A stretch of 49,671 bases of DNA, from NCBI GenBank assembly GCA_003141855.1, contig PLNS01000026.1, positions 61,754 to 111,424 on the forward strand, given 5' to 3'. Source of the DNA: Candidatus Bathyarchaeota archaeon. GTDB taxonomy: Archaea > Thermoproteota > Bathyarchaeia > Bathyarchaeales > Bathycorpusculaceae. Positions within the stretch are counted from its first letter, which is position 1. Every line of letters begins with the position of its first letter. Under the pieces are notes generated by a model, which saw only the letters and a program-made list of their open reading frames with translations, had not been told where the DNA came from and did not search any database. The position numbers and the translations under genes are program-made. Of this stretch, positions 1 to 6,321 are shown in pieces.

Positions 1-28
1 CTATGCTTGACCACTACACCACCGGGCT
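1..28 (-). tRNA. 5' part of a tRNA, probably tRNA-Gln, cut by the window edge
   Basis: Read on the minus strand from position 28, the sequence has a 7-nt acceptor strand AGCCCGG, U8, G9 and a D-arm with GTGTAG followed by TGGTC. This is the 5' third of an archaeal tRNA. The A at position 1 and this acceptor strand resemble archaeal tRNA-Gln, but the anticodon lies outside the window, so the identity is a guess. Confidence 0.6.
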
Positions 29-131
29 GCAGGGTTTCAATAAACACTTGTTTTATTTATTGCTAGAGGTTTAAAGGGTGACTTTTTTCTTAATAAGCGT
101 TCTCACGGTGAACTGTGAAATTCGATTAGGT

Positions 132-263
132 TTACTTTAATTTTGAAATTGAGATTAATGAAGCAAGCTCACGGTTTTTCTCAGCGCGGTTTAGCTCTTT
201 TTTACACTTTTTTATGTCATTTTCCATAGTGAATTTTCCATATGTTAGGCAATTCGAACCCAT
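132..263 (-). CDS. Possible small Lys/Glu-rich protein (43 aa)
   Basis: An ATG-started minus-strand ORF of 43 codons. Its middle part, MENDIKKCKKELNRAEKNRE, looks like a charged amphipathic helix. A second in-frame ATG at 227 would give a 31-residue form. An AT-rich TATA-like stretch at 292-304 lies about 30-40 bp upstream and could serve both directions. I recognise no family, and no clear Shine-Dalgarno sequence precedes either ATG, so this may be chance. Confidence 0.2.
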   Translation of the reverse strand: MGSNCLTYGKFTMENDIKKCKKELNRAEKNRELASLISISKLK

Positions 264-291
264 TGTGTGCAATAGGTTTAATAAACCACAA

Positions 292-304
292 AGCTTAAAT
301 ATTA
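292..304 (+). promoter_or_regulatory. TATA-like box for the TFB transcript
   Basis: The AT-rich element CTTAAATATTAAA lies about 40 bp before the leader ORF (ATG at 338) and about 110 bp before TFB. An archaeal start site would fall near 320-330, giving the leader ORF a short 5' end. The element is nearly symmetrical and could also fire to the left. Confidence 0.45.
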
Positions 305-337
305 AATCCGTTCCTTTGCATAGTTTGCGCGGGCCGA

Positions 338-430
338 ATGTACTATTTTCTAGCCAGAGTGGCCTATGGTGACGGTTCTACGCATATCAAAATTGAGGTA
401 GAAGAGATTGAGCAAAAAAGAAACCCCTAG
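338..430 (+). CDS. Leader ORF overlapping the TFB start (30 aa)
   Basis: An ATG ORF of 30 codons (MYYFLARVAYGDGSTHIKIE..., ending NP) is the first ORF after the likely transcription start. It ends 23 nt inside TFB in another frame. Its residue pattern (alternating hydrophobic and charged, then EVEEIEQKR) looks protein-like rather than random. Translation through it would pass over the Shine-Dalgarno and TTG of TFB, so it could couple or attenuate TFB translation. No family is recognised. It may instead be an accidental frame within the leader. Confidence 0.35.
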   Translation: MYYFLARVAYGDGSTHIKIEVEEIEQKRNP

Positions 431-1349
431 AACATCACAGCGCTTGGCAGACAAGTGCCCAGAGTGCGGTAGCGAGAATCTAGTTCACGATTACGATACT
501 GGAGAAACCGTATGCGGCGACTGCGGACTGGTCGTATACGAGCAAATGATGGATAAAGGACCAGAATGGCGCGCGTTCACCCAAGAAGAGAAAGCGTCTA
601 GGAGCCGTGTTGGAGTTCCCACCTCTTATTCCGTTCATGACAAAGGATTATCCACAGCCATCAGCCAAGTGGATCGAGATGCCTTCGGAAGAAAACTCCC
701 CTTATCCACAAGACTGCAGATGTGGCGCCTAAGGAAATGGCAAATACGCAGCAGAGTCCACTCATCCATCGACCGAAACCTTGCCCAAGCAATGGCAGAG
801 CTAGACCGTTTATCAGACAAAGTCTACATTCCACCACCAATCAAAGAAAAAGCCGCTGTCGTCTACCGAAAAGCACTCGACAAAGGCTTAGTCCGAGGAC
901 GATCCATCGCCGCCATTGCAGCTGCAGCGTTGTATGCTGCTTGCCGCGCAAGCGGAACACCACGCACCCTACGCGAAATCGCTGAAGCCAGCTTAGTCGA
1001 CAAAAAAGACGTTGCAAGATGCTATAGGCTTCTGTTGCGAGAGCTTGATGTTCACATGCCCATAGCTGACCCATTGACATACGTTTCAAAAATCGCTGAA
1101 AAAACAGGTATTTCAGGAAAAACTCAAGGTGCAGCCATCCAAATTCTCCGAGAGGCAAGGCGAAAGCGTGCTGCGGCAGGAAAAGACCCGATGGGTTTAG
1201 CTGCGGCTGCCCTCTACATCGCATGCTTGCAAAATAACGAGAAGAAAACGCAGAAGGACATTGCTGAAGCCGCTGGCGTAACCGAAGTAACCGTACGCAA
1301 CCGCTACAAGACCCTAAAGAAACAGCTAAATCTTGAATTGCCCGACTAA
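408..1349 (+). CDS. tfb: Transcription initiation factor IIB (TFB)
   Basis: TFB joins TBP at the TATA box and recruits archaeal RNA polymerase. An N-terminal zinc ribbon has Cys17, Cys20, Cys36 and Cys39 (CPEC...CGDC). The B-reader/linker follows (about 45-110, including EWRAF), then two cyclin-fold repeats (about 118-205 and 215-305). The second repeat ends in a helix-turn-helix (KDIAEAAGVTEVTVRNRYK) that reads the BRE. The length, 313 aa, is normal for archaeal TFB. The start is TTG; a GAGGT sequence 8 nt upstream supports it, and no in-frame ATG precedes it. The promoter carries a TATA-like element at 292-304 and a 30-codon leader ORF that overlaps the start. Confidence 0.97.
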   Translation: MSKKETPRTSQRLADKCPECGSENLVHDYDTGETVCGDCGLVVYEQMMDKGPEWRAFTQEEKASRSRVGVPTSYSVHDKGLSTAISQVDRDAFGRKLPLSTRLQMWRLRKWQIRSRVHSSIDRNLAQAMAELDRLSDKVYIPPPIKEKAAVVYRKALDKGLVRGRSIAAIAAAALYAACRASGTPRTLREIAEASLVDKKDVARCYRLLLRELDVHMPIADPLTYVSKIAEKTGISGKTQGAAIQILREARRKRAAAGKDPMGLAAAALYIACLQNNEKKTQKDIAEAAGVTEVTVRNRYKTLKKQLNLELPD

Positions 1350-1376
1350 GGGCGCTTTTTATTATTAAGCGAAAAA

Positions 1377-1586
1377 TTAAGTTTCTTCTTTTTCTTTTTC
1401 AAGTTCCAAAACTATGATGCCTAGGTAACCGCAGTTTTCACAGTAGTATTGTTTAGGAGTCAACCAAACCGCGAGGCTGCTTGATAGTTGGATTTTTGGG
1501 CTGGCGCATCTGGGGCAGTAGATTTGGGTTGGTTTGCGGTGTTTAACGTTTTTGAAGACGTCGCGGATGCCATCTGTCTTTTTCAT
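1377..1586 (-). CDS. Small zinc-ribbon protein (69 aa)
   Basis: A small basic protein with a zinc ribbon: Cys24-x2-Cys27 (YCPRC) and Cys49-x2-Cys52 (YCENC), followed by a hydrophobic strand and a Glu/Lys-rich tail. It starts 39 bp after the aIF1 stop on the same strand and is probably cotranscribed with it. Comparable uncharacterised zinc ribbons occur beside translation genes in archaea. The function is unknown; nucleic-acid or ribosome binding is an inference from the fold and neighbour. Confidence 0.75.
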   Translation of the reverse strand: MKKTDGIRDVFKNVKHRKPTQIYCPRCASPKIQLSSSLAVWLTPKQYYCENCGYLGIIVLELEKEKEET

Positions 1587-1625
1587 AAGGAAATGTTCAC
1601 CTTTGCTGTTGAGACTTTTGCGTGG

Positions 1626-1934
1626 TTATTGTAGTTCGATGTTTTCTTGTGGATAGCCCATTTTAACGAGGAATTCGCGTACTCTGTCGCGGTGGTCGCC
1701 TTGGAGCATGATTTGCCCGTTTTTGTGGGTTCCGCCGCATGCGCAGTATGTTTTGAGTTTTTGTGCAATGATTGACAAATTCGAGTTTTTATCGTCCATG
1801 CCGTCGATTATGGTGGTTGCTTTGCCGAATTTTCTGGTTTCAAGGCGTATGCGAATGCGTTGTTGTTCCTTCTCTATTTCTCCACAAACACACAGGTCCT
1901 TAGGTAGTCCGCATGTTGAACAAACTTCAGCCAT
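1626..1934 (-). CDS. Translation initiation factor aIF1 (SUI1 family)
   Basis: aIF1 binds the 30S P-site region and helps select the start codon. The N-terminus has a Cys cluster (CSTCGLPKDLCVC, Cys5, 8, 15, 17) typical of archaeal SUI1 proteins. The SUI1 core follows, with LETRKFGKATTIIDG and CACGGTHKNGQIMLQGDHRD. I choose the ATG at 1934 (102 aa) rather than an in-frame upstream codon at 1979, because a strong TATA box at 1962-1970 puts transcription start near 1940, after the longer start. That makes the mRNA nearly leaderless. A zinc-ribbon gene follows on the same strand. Confidence 0.93.
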   Translation of the reverse strand: MAEVCSTCGLPKDLCVCGEIEKEQQRIRIRLETRKFGKATTIIDGMDDKNSNLSIIAQKLKTYCACGGTHKNGQIMLQGDHRDRVREFLVKMGYPQENIELQ

Positions 1935-1961
1935 GACACTCAACAGTGAATTATCATCTGC

Positions 1962-1970
1962 AATATATAA
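1962..1970 (-). promoter_or_regulatory. TATA box of the aIF1 operon
   Basis: TTATATATT on the minus strand, centred about 32 bp before the chosen ATG at 1934. The spacing predicts a 5' leader of only a few nucleotides. Confidence 0.7.
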
Positions 1971-2363
1971 GAGTTTCAAGGATTCTGGGTTGATTTTTTT
2001 GGGTTTTGGTGTTAGTTCTATTGGAAAAGCAATTTAGGTTTTTTTTTGTTGTTTCCTGCAATATTTTACGATTTTATAGGCTCTAACTATTTTTGCACTC
2101 TATCTGCTTTCACCTGTCTATAGCCCCCTTATATAAAGGCAGATTAGCGCCATGTTGGAAGAGGCTGCCTCTCTCAGGTGACCCTCAATTATATAAAACG
2201 GCCAATTTCAACATACTAATGCCAGCAGAAAACGCCAAACACGACCTACCCCCCTTAGGGTTCTGCATCCTATTTCTATTAGGCTCCAAATATGCCGCTA
2301 AATTGCCTGCACTGGGCTATCTAAGAGTAGCCCACTTATTGGATTGCTTCCGATACTTCAACG
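1971..2363. other. Intergenic stretch with two plus-strand TATA-like boxes and a dispersed repeat
   Basis: No convincing gene is present; a 99-codon plus-strand frame here looks like a chance ORF. Two plus-strand TATA-like sequences (CTTATATAAAG near 2130 and ATTATATAAAAC near 2190) have no protein gene behind them. The second leads into repeat copy A. A hairpin with stem GGGCTA/TAGCCC lies near 2313-2332, just after the repeat, and could act as a terminator. Confidence 0.5.
2188..2295 (+). repeat. Dispersed intergenic element, copy A (possible small RNA gene)
   Basis: This copy shares an extended pattern with copy D (37312-37434, minus) and copy C (40674-40760, plus). In order: a TATA-like TATATAAAACGGCCAATTT, ACATACTAATG, CAGAAAACGCCA, the C-rich core GACCTACCCCCCTTAGGG, TTCTGCA, then TATTAGGCTCCAAATATGC. 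The variable parts differ between copies, so conservation is patchy, as expected of a structured RNA or an old mobile element. A hairpin follows about 20 bp downstream. Confidence 0.6.
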
Positions 2364-2963
2364 CTAAAAACAAGACTTGTTCTGCACATTGAAGTAGTTG
2401 AAAAGGGCTAATTCGTCGTCTGTTATGCCTGCTTGGCGCAGTTTGGTGATGCAGGTTTGGTAATGTTTTTCGGTGAACTTTGTAGACTTGATGGTTTCAT
2501 CACTTTCGGCTGAGCCCAGAGTTTTCCATGTGAAGTAATAGGTTTCTGTGCAGATTCTGCCTTTTTTCAGGGCGGCTCGCATCTGCTTAAATCTGGTCAG
2601 AGCGGGGCAGTCTTGGGTTTGCATGCCGAAGGCGGTTTTGGGGAAGAGTCGGCAACCGTCAGGTCGGATTTCGTAGATGGAGCAGGATTTGTCTGCCAGA
2701 AATGGGCATGGGGTGTGCATGGTGTAGTTGTCGTATTTGGCTTCGTCTGCTTCAAACATCTTGCCCAGTTCTTCGCTTAGGGCTTTCATTTTGGCATGAA
2801 CTTGGGGATGCTCTCGGGGTTTGGCGTTGATTTCTCCTGCAGACAAAAAATCTTCCAATCGACAGCAGTTGCCGCATTTGGTGCATAAGAAAGGCAGGTT
2901 AAGGGACCACCCGCCCGTTTTGCTTGTGAATTTTAAATGCAGATAAAATGTGTCAACCATCAT
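2364..2963 (-). CDS. YkgJ-family Cys-cluster (zinc/iron-chelating) protein
   Basis: The N-terminal CTKCGNCC motif, the central CPFL...CSIYEIRPDGCRLFP motif and a further conserved Cys identify the YkgJ/UPF0153 family. These small proteins carry a CxxCxxCC metal site and are often called putative Fe-S oxidoreductases; no reaction has been assigned. I place the start at the tandem ATGs at 2963/2960 (about 199 aa). The frame is open to a TTG at 3044, but the extra 27 residues are Ser/Arg-rich and do not look like part of the fold. It stands alone on its strand. Confidence 0.8.
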   Translation of the reverse strand: MMVDTFYLHLKFTSKTGGWSLNLPFLCTKCGNCCRLEDFLSAGEINAKPREHPQVHAKMKALSEELGKMFEADEAKYDNYTMHTPCPFLADKSCSIYEIRPDGCRLFPKTAFGMQTQDCPALTRFKQMRAALKKGRICTETYYFTWKTLGSAESDETIKSTKFTEKHYQTCITKLRQAGITDDELALFNYFNVQNKSCF

Positions 2964-3104
2964 GCGTCCGACGAAGTAACATCTTTGCTTGTCGCTTTCA
3001 ACCTTTCGCCCTGAAAAGCGGGAAGAGGAAAGGTTAGATGTCAATTTCAGGGGTCGCTTAAGTTTTTTGAAGCTTGCAAGGCATTTGTTTAACTGTTCAT
3101 TGTC

Positions 3105-3569
3105 TTACGGTTTTTTATTATCTTTCTTGCCAAACTTCCTATCAACAGAGGACAATATTATGATTACCCACATTATGCCCAATGCAATGAGCACTAGCTT
3201 GGCTAAGCCCATGAGGTCGAATTGGGATATGGTTTCAGCAAATGTTGAGCCGCCCAGAGACAACGGTGACCCAGGCATAATTTTGGGCGTTGGGCTCGGA
3301 GTAGGTAGGGGTGAAGGGGTAGGTGTTGCTGTGGGAGCGGGACTTGGTGTTGGAGTGAGTTCGTTTATGTTTCCTTGTTGAATCGTCAGGTTTACTTCGC
3401 TGATTGAGGTTATAATGCCCATGGGCATGTATGGACTGCTGGCTTTGGCCCATGTGGTGTTTGAATTTATTGAACCGCCGACAAGGGTAGAAGCATGCAC
3501 ATCACCGACAAAAACCATGGCGCCAACCATGACAGCCATAAAAATTAATGCGCAGGTGAGCTTTCTCAT
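3105..3569 (-). CDS. Membrane-anchored surface protein with Thr/Pro/Ser stalk
   Basis: This 154-residue protein has an N-terminal signal peptide or membrane segment (about 1-26, ending near VHA), an extracellular part of about 45 residues with N-glycosylation sequons (NTT, NLT), a low-complexity stalk of repeated TPSP/TPTP units (about 72-96), and one C-terminal transmembrane helix (about 117-142) followed by a basic cytoplasmic tail (RKFGKKDNKK). The layout is typical of archaeal cell-surface proteins with an O-glycosylated stalk. It lies about 70 bp after hoxH on the same strand. Readthrough is possible, but nothing links it to hydrogenase. Confidence 0.75.
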   Translation of the reverse strand: MRKLTCALIFMAVMVGAMVFVGDVHASTLVGGSINSNTTWAKASSPYMPMGIITSISEVNLTIQQGNINELTPTPSPAPTATPTPSPLPTPSPTPKIMPGSPLSLGGSTFAETISQFDLMGLAKLVLIALGIMWVIIILSSVDRKFGKKDNKKP

Positions 3570-3639
3570 GTTTCCACCACTAATAGGTGGCTGCTTGAAA
3601 ATTTAAAACTATCCAGAATAAAAGAAAAGCAAAGAAAAA

Positions 3640-5082
3640 TTATCGGACTTTGTGGTCTACTATTCTGCCGTTTGCATCGATGAGTTTCACGTCTAAGGGC
3701 ATGCTGCCGACAGCGTGGGTTGCGCAGCTTAGGCATGGGTCGAAGGCGCGGATGACTGCTTCAACACGGTTCAGCATTCCTTCCTGCAACTGTTTGGCTT
3801 TGACGTATTTTTTTGCTACCTGCGTTACTGCCATGTTGTAGGCAATGTTGTTGTGTTCTGTGGCGATTATCATGTTGTTCCAAGTGATCATTCCCTGCGG
3901 GTCAACCTTGTAGTGGTGAATGAGCGTCCCTCTTGGCGCTTCAGCGACGCCGACGCCTTCGTAGTTGTTTACTAATGCTTTGGATGTGACGTGTTCGGAG
4001 AGGATTTCTGGGTCTTCAAGCAGTTTTTTGGCGGTTTCAATGCAGAACAGCAGCTCGATGAGCCGTGCGTAGTGGTAGTGGAAGGTGCTTTGGACAACGC
4101 CGTTCTTGCCCAGTTTCTTGAATTCCTTTAGTTCCTCGTCTGCCAATGGCGTGCCGCAGTGGGATGCAACGTTGAGCCTTGCTAAAGGTCCTACGCGGTA
4201 TGCGCCGCCTGGGTAGCCGATGGCTTTGAAGTATGGGAACTTCATGAAAGACCACGGCTCAACTGCTTCACCGATAAACTCACGGTACTTTGCGGGGTCA
4301 ACGCATTCTGCGGCGACTTTGCCGTTCTTGTCCATTATTCGGATTTTGCCGTCGTAGTGTTCTAAGCCGCCGTCCGGGGTTACTAAGCCCATGTAGTAAG
4401 AGGGGAAGTTGCCGAAGTTCTCCACTTCTTCCTCAAGCCCCTCCAGCATCTTCTTGTACATCTCCAGCGTTTTCTGGGTGCTGTCTAAGGCTTCAGGCAG
4501 GTTGGCGCAGAGGTAGTCGGCTCTTTCCTGGGTTAGGGGCCATTTGGCGCCACCAGGCAATATCCAATCGCTTGAATGGATTTTTCTGCCAGCGACTTTC
4601 TCGATGATTTCTTGCCCGAACTTGCGCAGTTTGATGCCTCGCATAGCTAGTTCAGGCTGTTTCTCGATTAAACCAAAGATGTTTCTTTGAGCCGGGTCAG
4701 AATCAAAACCCAACAGCAAATCTGGCGAGGAGAGGTGGAAGAAGTTTAGGGCGTGTGACTGGATTAGTTGTCCCATGTGCATTAGGCGTCTTAGCAGTAT
4801 GGCTGTTTTGGGCGGGTTTACGCCGACGATGGCGTCGCATGCTTTGGCGGAAGCTAAGAGGTGGCTGACTGGGCAGATACCGCAGGCGCGGCTGGTTATG
4901 CTGGGCATTTCGTAGAAGGGTCTGCCTTCAGTGAATTTTTCGAAGCCGCGGAAGTCAACTACTTTAAAGAGCGCTTCCTTTACTGAATCATCTTCGTTTA
5001 GAAGGATGGTTACTTGCGCGTGCCCTTCAATGCGCGTGATGGGGCTGATGGTGATTTTCTTTTCATTTCCTATTTTACCCAT
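3640..5082 (-). CDS. hoxH: NAD(P)-linked [NiFe] hydrogenase large subunit HoxH
   Basis: This is the catalytic subunit; it holds the NiFe(CN)2CO centre and interconverts H2 with protons and electrons. The L1 motif is RACGICPVSH (Cys67, Cys70) and the L2 motif is DPCLSCATH (Cys450, Cys453). The N-terminal ITRIEGH supplies the conserved Glu. After His456, 24 residues remain; in maturing group 3 enzymes this tail is cut by an endopeptidase once nickel is inserted. No maturation protease or hyp gene is in the window. The gene is last in hoxEFUYH and overlaps hoxY by 8 nt. The subunit set matches group 3d-type soluble bidirectional hydrogenases rather than F420- or ferredoxin-linked ones. Confidence 0.93.
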   Translation of the reverse strand: MGKIGNEKKITISPITRIEGHAQVTILLNEDDSVKEALFKVVDFRGFEKFTEGRPFYEMPSITSRACGICPVSHLLASAKACDAIVGVNPPKTAILLRRLMHMGQLIQSHALNFFHLSSPDLLLGFDSDPAQRNIFGLIEKQPELAMRGIKLRKFGQEIIEKVAGRKIHSSDWILPGGAKWPLTQERADYLCANLPEALDSTQKTLEMYKKMLEGLEEEVENFGNFPSYYMGLVTPDGGLEHYDGKIRIMDKNGKVAAECVDPAKYREFIGEAVEPWSFMKFPYFKAIGYPGGAYRVGPLARLNVASHCGTPLADEELKEFKKLGKNGVVQSTFHYHYARLIELLFCIETAKKLLEDPEILSEHVTSKALVNNYEGVGVAEAPRGTLIHHYKVDPQGMITWNNMIIATEHNNIAYNMAVTQVAKKYVKAKQLQEGMLNRVEAVIRAFDPCLSCATHAVGSMPLDVKLIDANGRIVDHKVR

Positions 5083-5617
5083 ATTTTGATCTTCCCTCCA
5101 TAACTGGTGTTCTGCCAGCCAACAACTCGGTCAACACGTAGTTTATGAGGTCGGCGTGGGGTGGACACCCAGGAATAAAAAAGTCAACTTTAACGATTTC
5201 ATGCAGCGGACGAGCATGAATCAAGAGTTTTGGTACAGCAGTCGGGATGGCAGCGTTGAGGTCGGCGGGGTCTTTGTAGGCTCTCTCTAAGACGGCTTGG
5301 TCGCTGTGACGCCAAGAATTCCGCAATGCAGTAACGTTGCCCGTGACAGCGCAGTCGCCAAGGGAAATCAGGATTTTTGTTCTGGCACGCACTTTCTTGA
5401 GCATCTCTAACTGTTCCTCGTTTGCTACGGCGCCCTCGATGAGTGTAACGTCAACATTCTCGGGGAACTCCTTTACGTCAACTATGGGGCTGTGAACCAA
5501 CGTTATCTTCTTTGCCAAATCCACAAGCCGCTCGTCTTGGTCGAGGAAGCTCATGTGGCAGCCTGAGCAACCGCTTAGCCAAACTGTTGCAACGCGAACT
5601 TTCGCATTCATGGTCAT
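5075..5617 (-). CDS. hoxY: Hydrogenase small subunit HoxY
   Basis: The small subunit carries the proximal [4Fe-4S] cluster that passes electrons from HoxH to the diaphorase part. Ligand motifs are visible: GCSGCH (Cys17, Cys20), GDCAV (Cys89) and IPGCPPH (about 151). At 180 aa it is the short soluble form, without signal peptide or membrane anchor, so the enzyme is cytoplasmic. The start ATG overlaps the hoxU stop by 4 nt (ATGA) and the 3' end overlaps hoxH by 8 nt, so translation is probably coupled. Confidence 0.93.
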   Translation of the reverse strand: MTMNAKVRVATVWLSGCSGCHMSFLDQDERLVDLAKKITLVHSPIVDVKEFPENVDVTLIEGAVANEEQLEMLKKVRARTKILISLGDCAVTGNVTALRNSWRHSDQAVLERAYKDPADLNAAIPTAVPKLLIHARPLHEIVKVDFFIPGCPPHADLINYVLTELLAGRTPVMEGRSKYG

Positions 5618-6321
5618 CTGCGGTTCCTCCGTTCAACGATAAACTCGGCAATATCCCTTTTCTTAGTGTGTTCAATTGGTTCTCCTTCAATGTATATGGC
5701 GCCGACTGGGCAGACTTTGGCGCATTTGCGGCAGGATGTGCAAGAGCACGAGTTGCCCCAGTGTTCATCTAAGTCCATGATTACCTGCGAGTCTTTGCCG
5801 CGGAGTTTGAGGTCGAGGGTGTGGACGCCTTCTATTTGGTCGCAGACGCGTATGCACCGAGTACACAAGATGCACCTGTTGCGGTCGATAACCAGGAAAT
5901 CGTGGGTAGAGTCGATTTCGTCTTGGCTCCAGTTGCGCTCAAACATGACGTGGTCTACGCCGAGCTGGTTTGCCATGGCTTGGAGTTCGCAGTGGTCGTC
6001 GGCGACGCACACCGAGCAGATGTGGGTGCGCTCGGCAAGGAGCATCTGAACCGCCATTTTGCGGTATTCTTTTAGTTTGTCTGACTGGGTGGTTATTTCC
6101 ATGTTTGGTCCGACGGGTGTGGAGCAGGCTGGGAAAAGTTTGGGTGTGCCGCTGACTTCAACGAGGCATAATCGGCAGCCTCCGTAAGCTGTTAAGCCTT
6201 CGAGGTTGCACAGGGTTGGAATTATGATACCGCTGTCTTTTGCTGCTTTGAGGATTGCGGTGCCTTCAGGAACCGTAACTTCAACGCCGTCAATTTTGAG
6301 TTTAATAATGTTAACGCTCAT
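5614..6321 (-). CDS. hoxU: Hydrogenase electron-transfer subunit HoxU (NuoG-like N-terminal part)
   Basis: HoxU wires the diaphorase (HoxF) to the hydrogenase module. Visible clusters in order: a plant-type [2Fe-2S] site (Cys38, Cys49, Cys52, Cys66), a His-Cys3 [4Fe-4S] site (His100, Cys102, Cys105, Cys111), then two ferredoxin-type sites (CILCTRCIRVC and CTSCRKCAKVCP). At 235 aa it is the short HoxU form and lacks the molybdopterin-like body of NuoG. It overlaps both neighbours by 4 nt. Confidence 0.93.
   Translation of the reverse strand: MSVNIIKLKIDGVEVTVPEGTAILKAAKDSGIIIPTLCNLEGLTAYGGCRLCLVEVSGTPKLFPACSTPVGPNMEITTQSDKLKEYRKMAVQMLLAERTHICSVCVADDHCELQAMANQLGVDHVMFERNWSQDEIDSTHDFLVIDRNRCILCTRCIRVCDQIEGVHTLDLKLRGKDSQVIMDLDEHWGNSCSCTSCRKCAKVCPVGAIYIEGEPIEHTKKRDIAEFIVERRNRR

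Larger units (their letters stand above)
29..337. other. Intergenic stretch between the tRNA and the TFB leader
   Basis: An AT-rich gap upstream of both the tRNA (minus) and TFB (plus). It contains the TFB promoter near its right end and one weak small minus-strand ORF. I see no RNA gene or repeat in the rest. Confidence 0.5.

Noticed and set aside
841-1224. Long minus-strand ORF inside tfb
   Set aside because: It is a shadow of the tfb coding frame: Leu/Phe/Arg-rich, no ribosome-binding site, no motif.
2093-2392. 99-codon plus-strand ORF before the YkgJ-like gene
   Set aside because: It covers the dispersed element and runs into the end of the opposite gene; the same element is not open in one shared frame in the other copies, so it is not a repeated protein gene.
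2989-3381. Plus-strand ORF with a Gly/Val-rich repeat end
   Set aside because: The repeat is the complement of the TPSP stalk of the real minus-strand gene.
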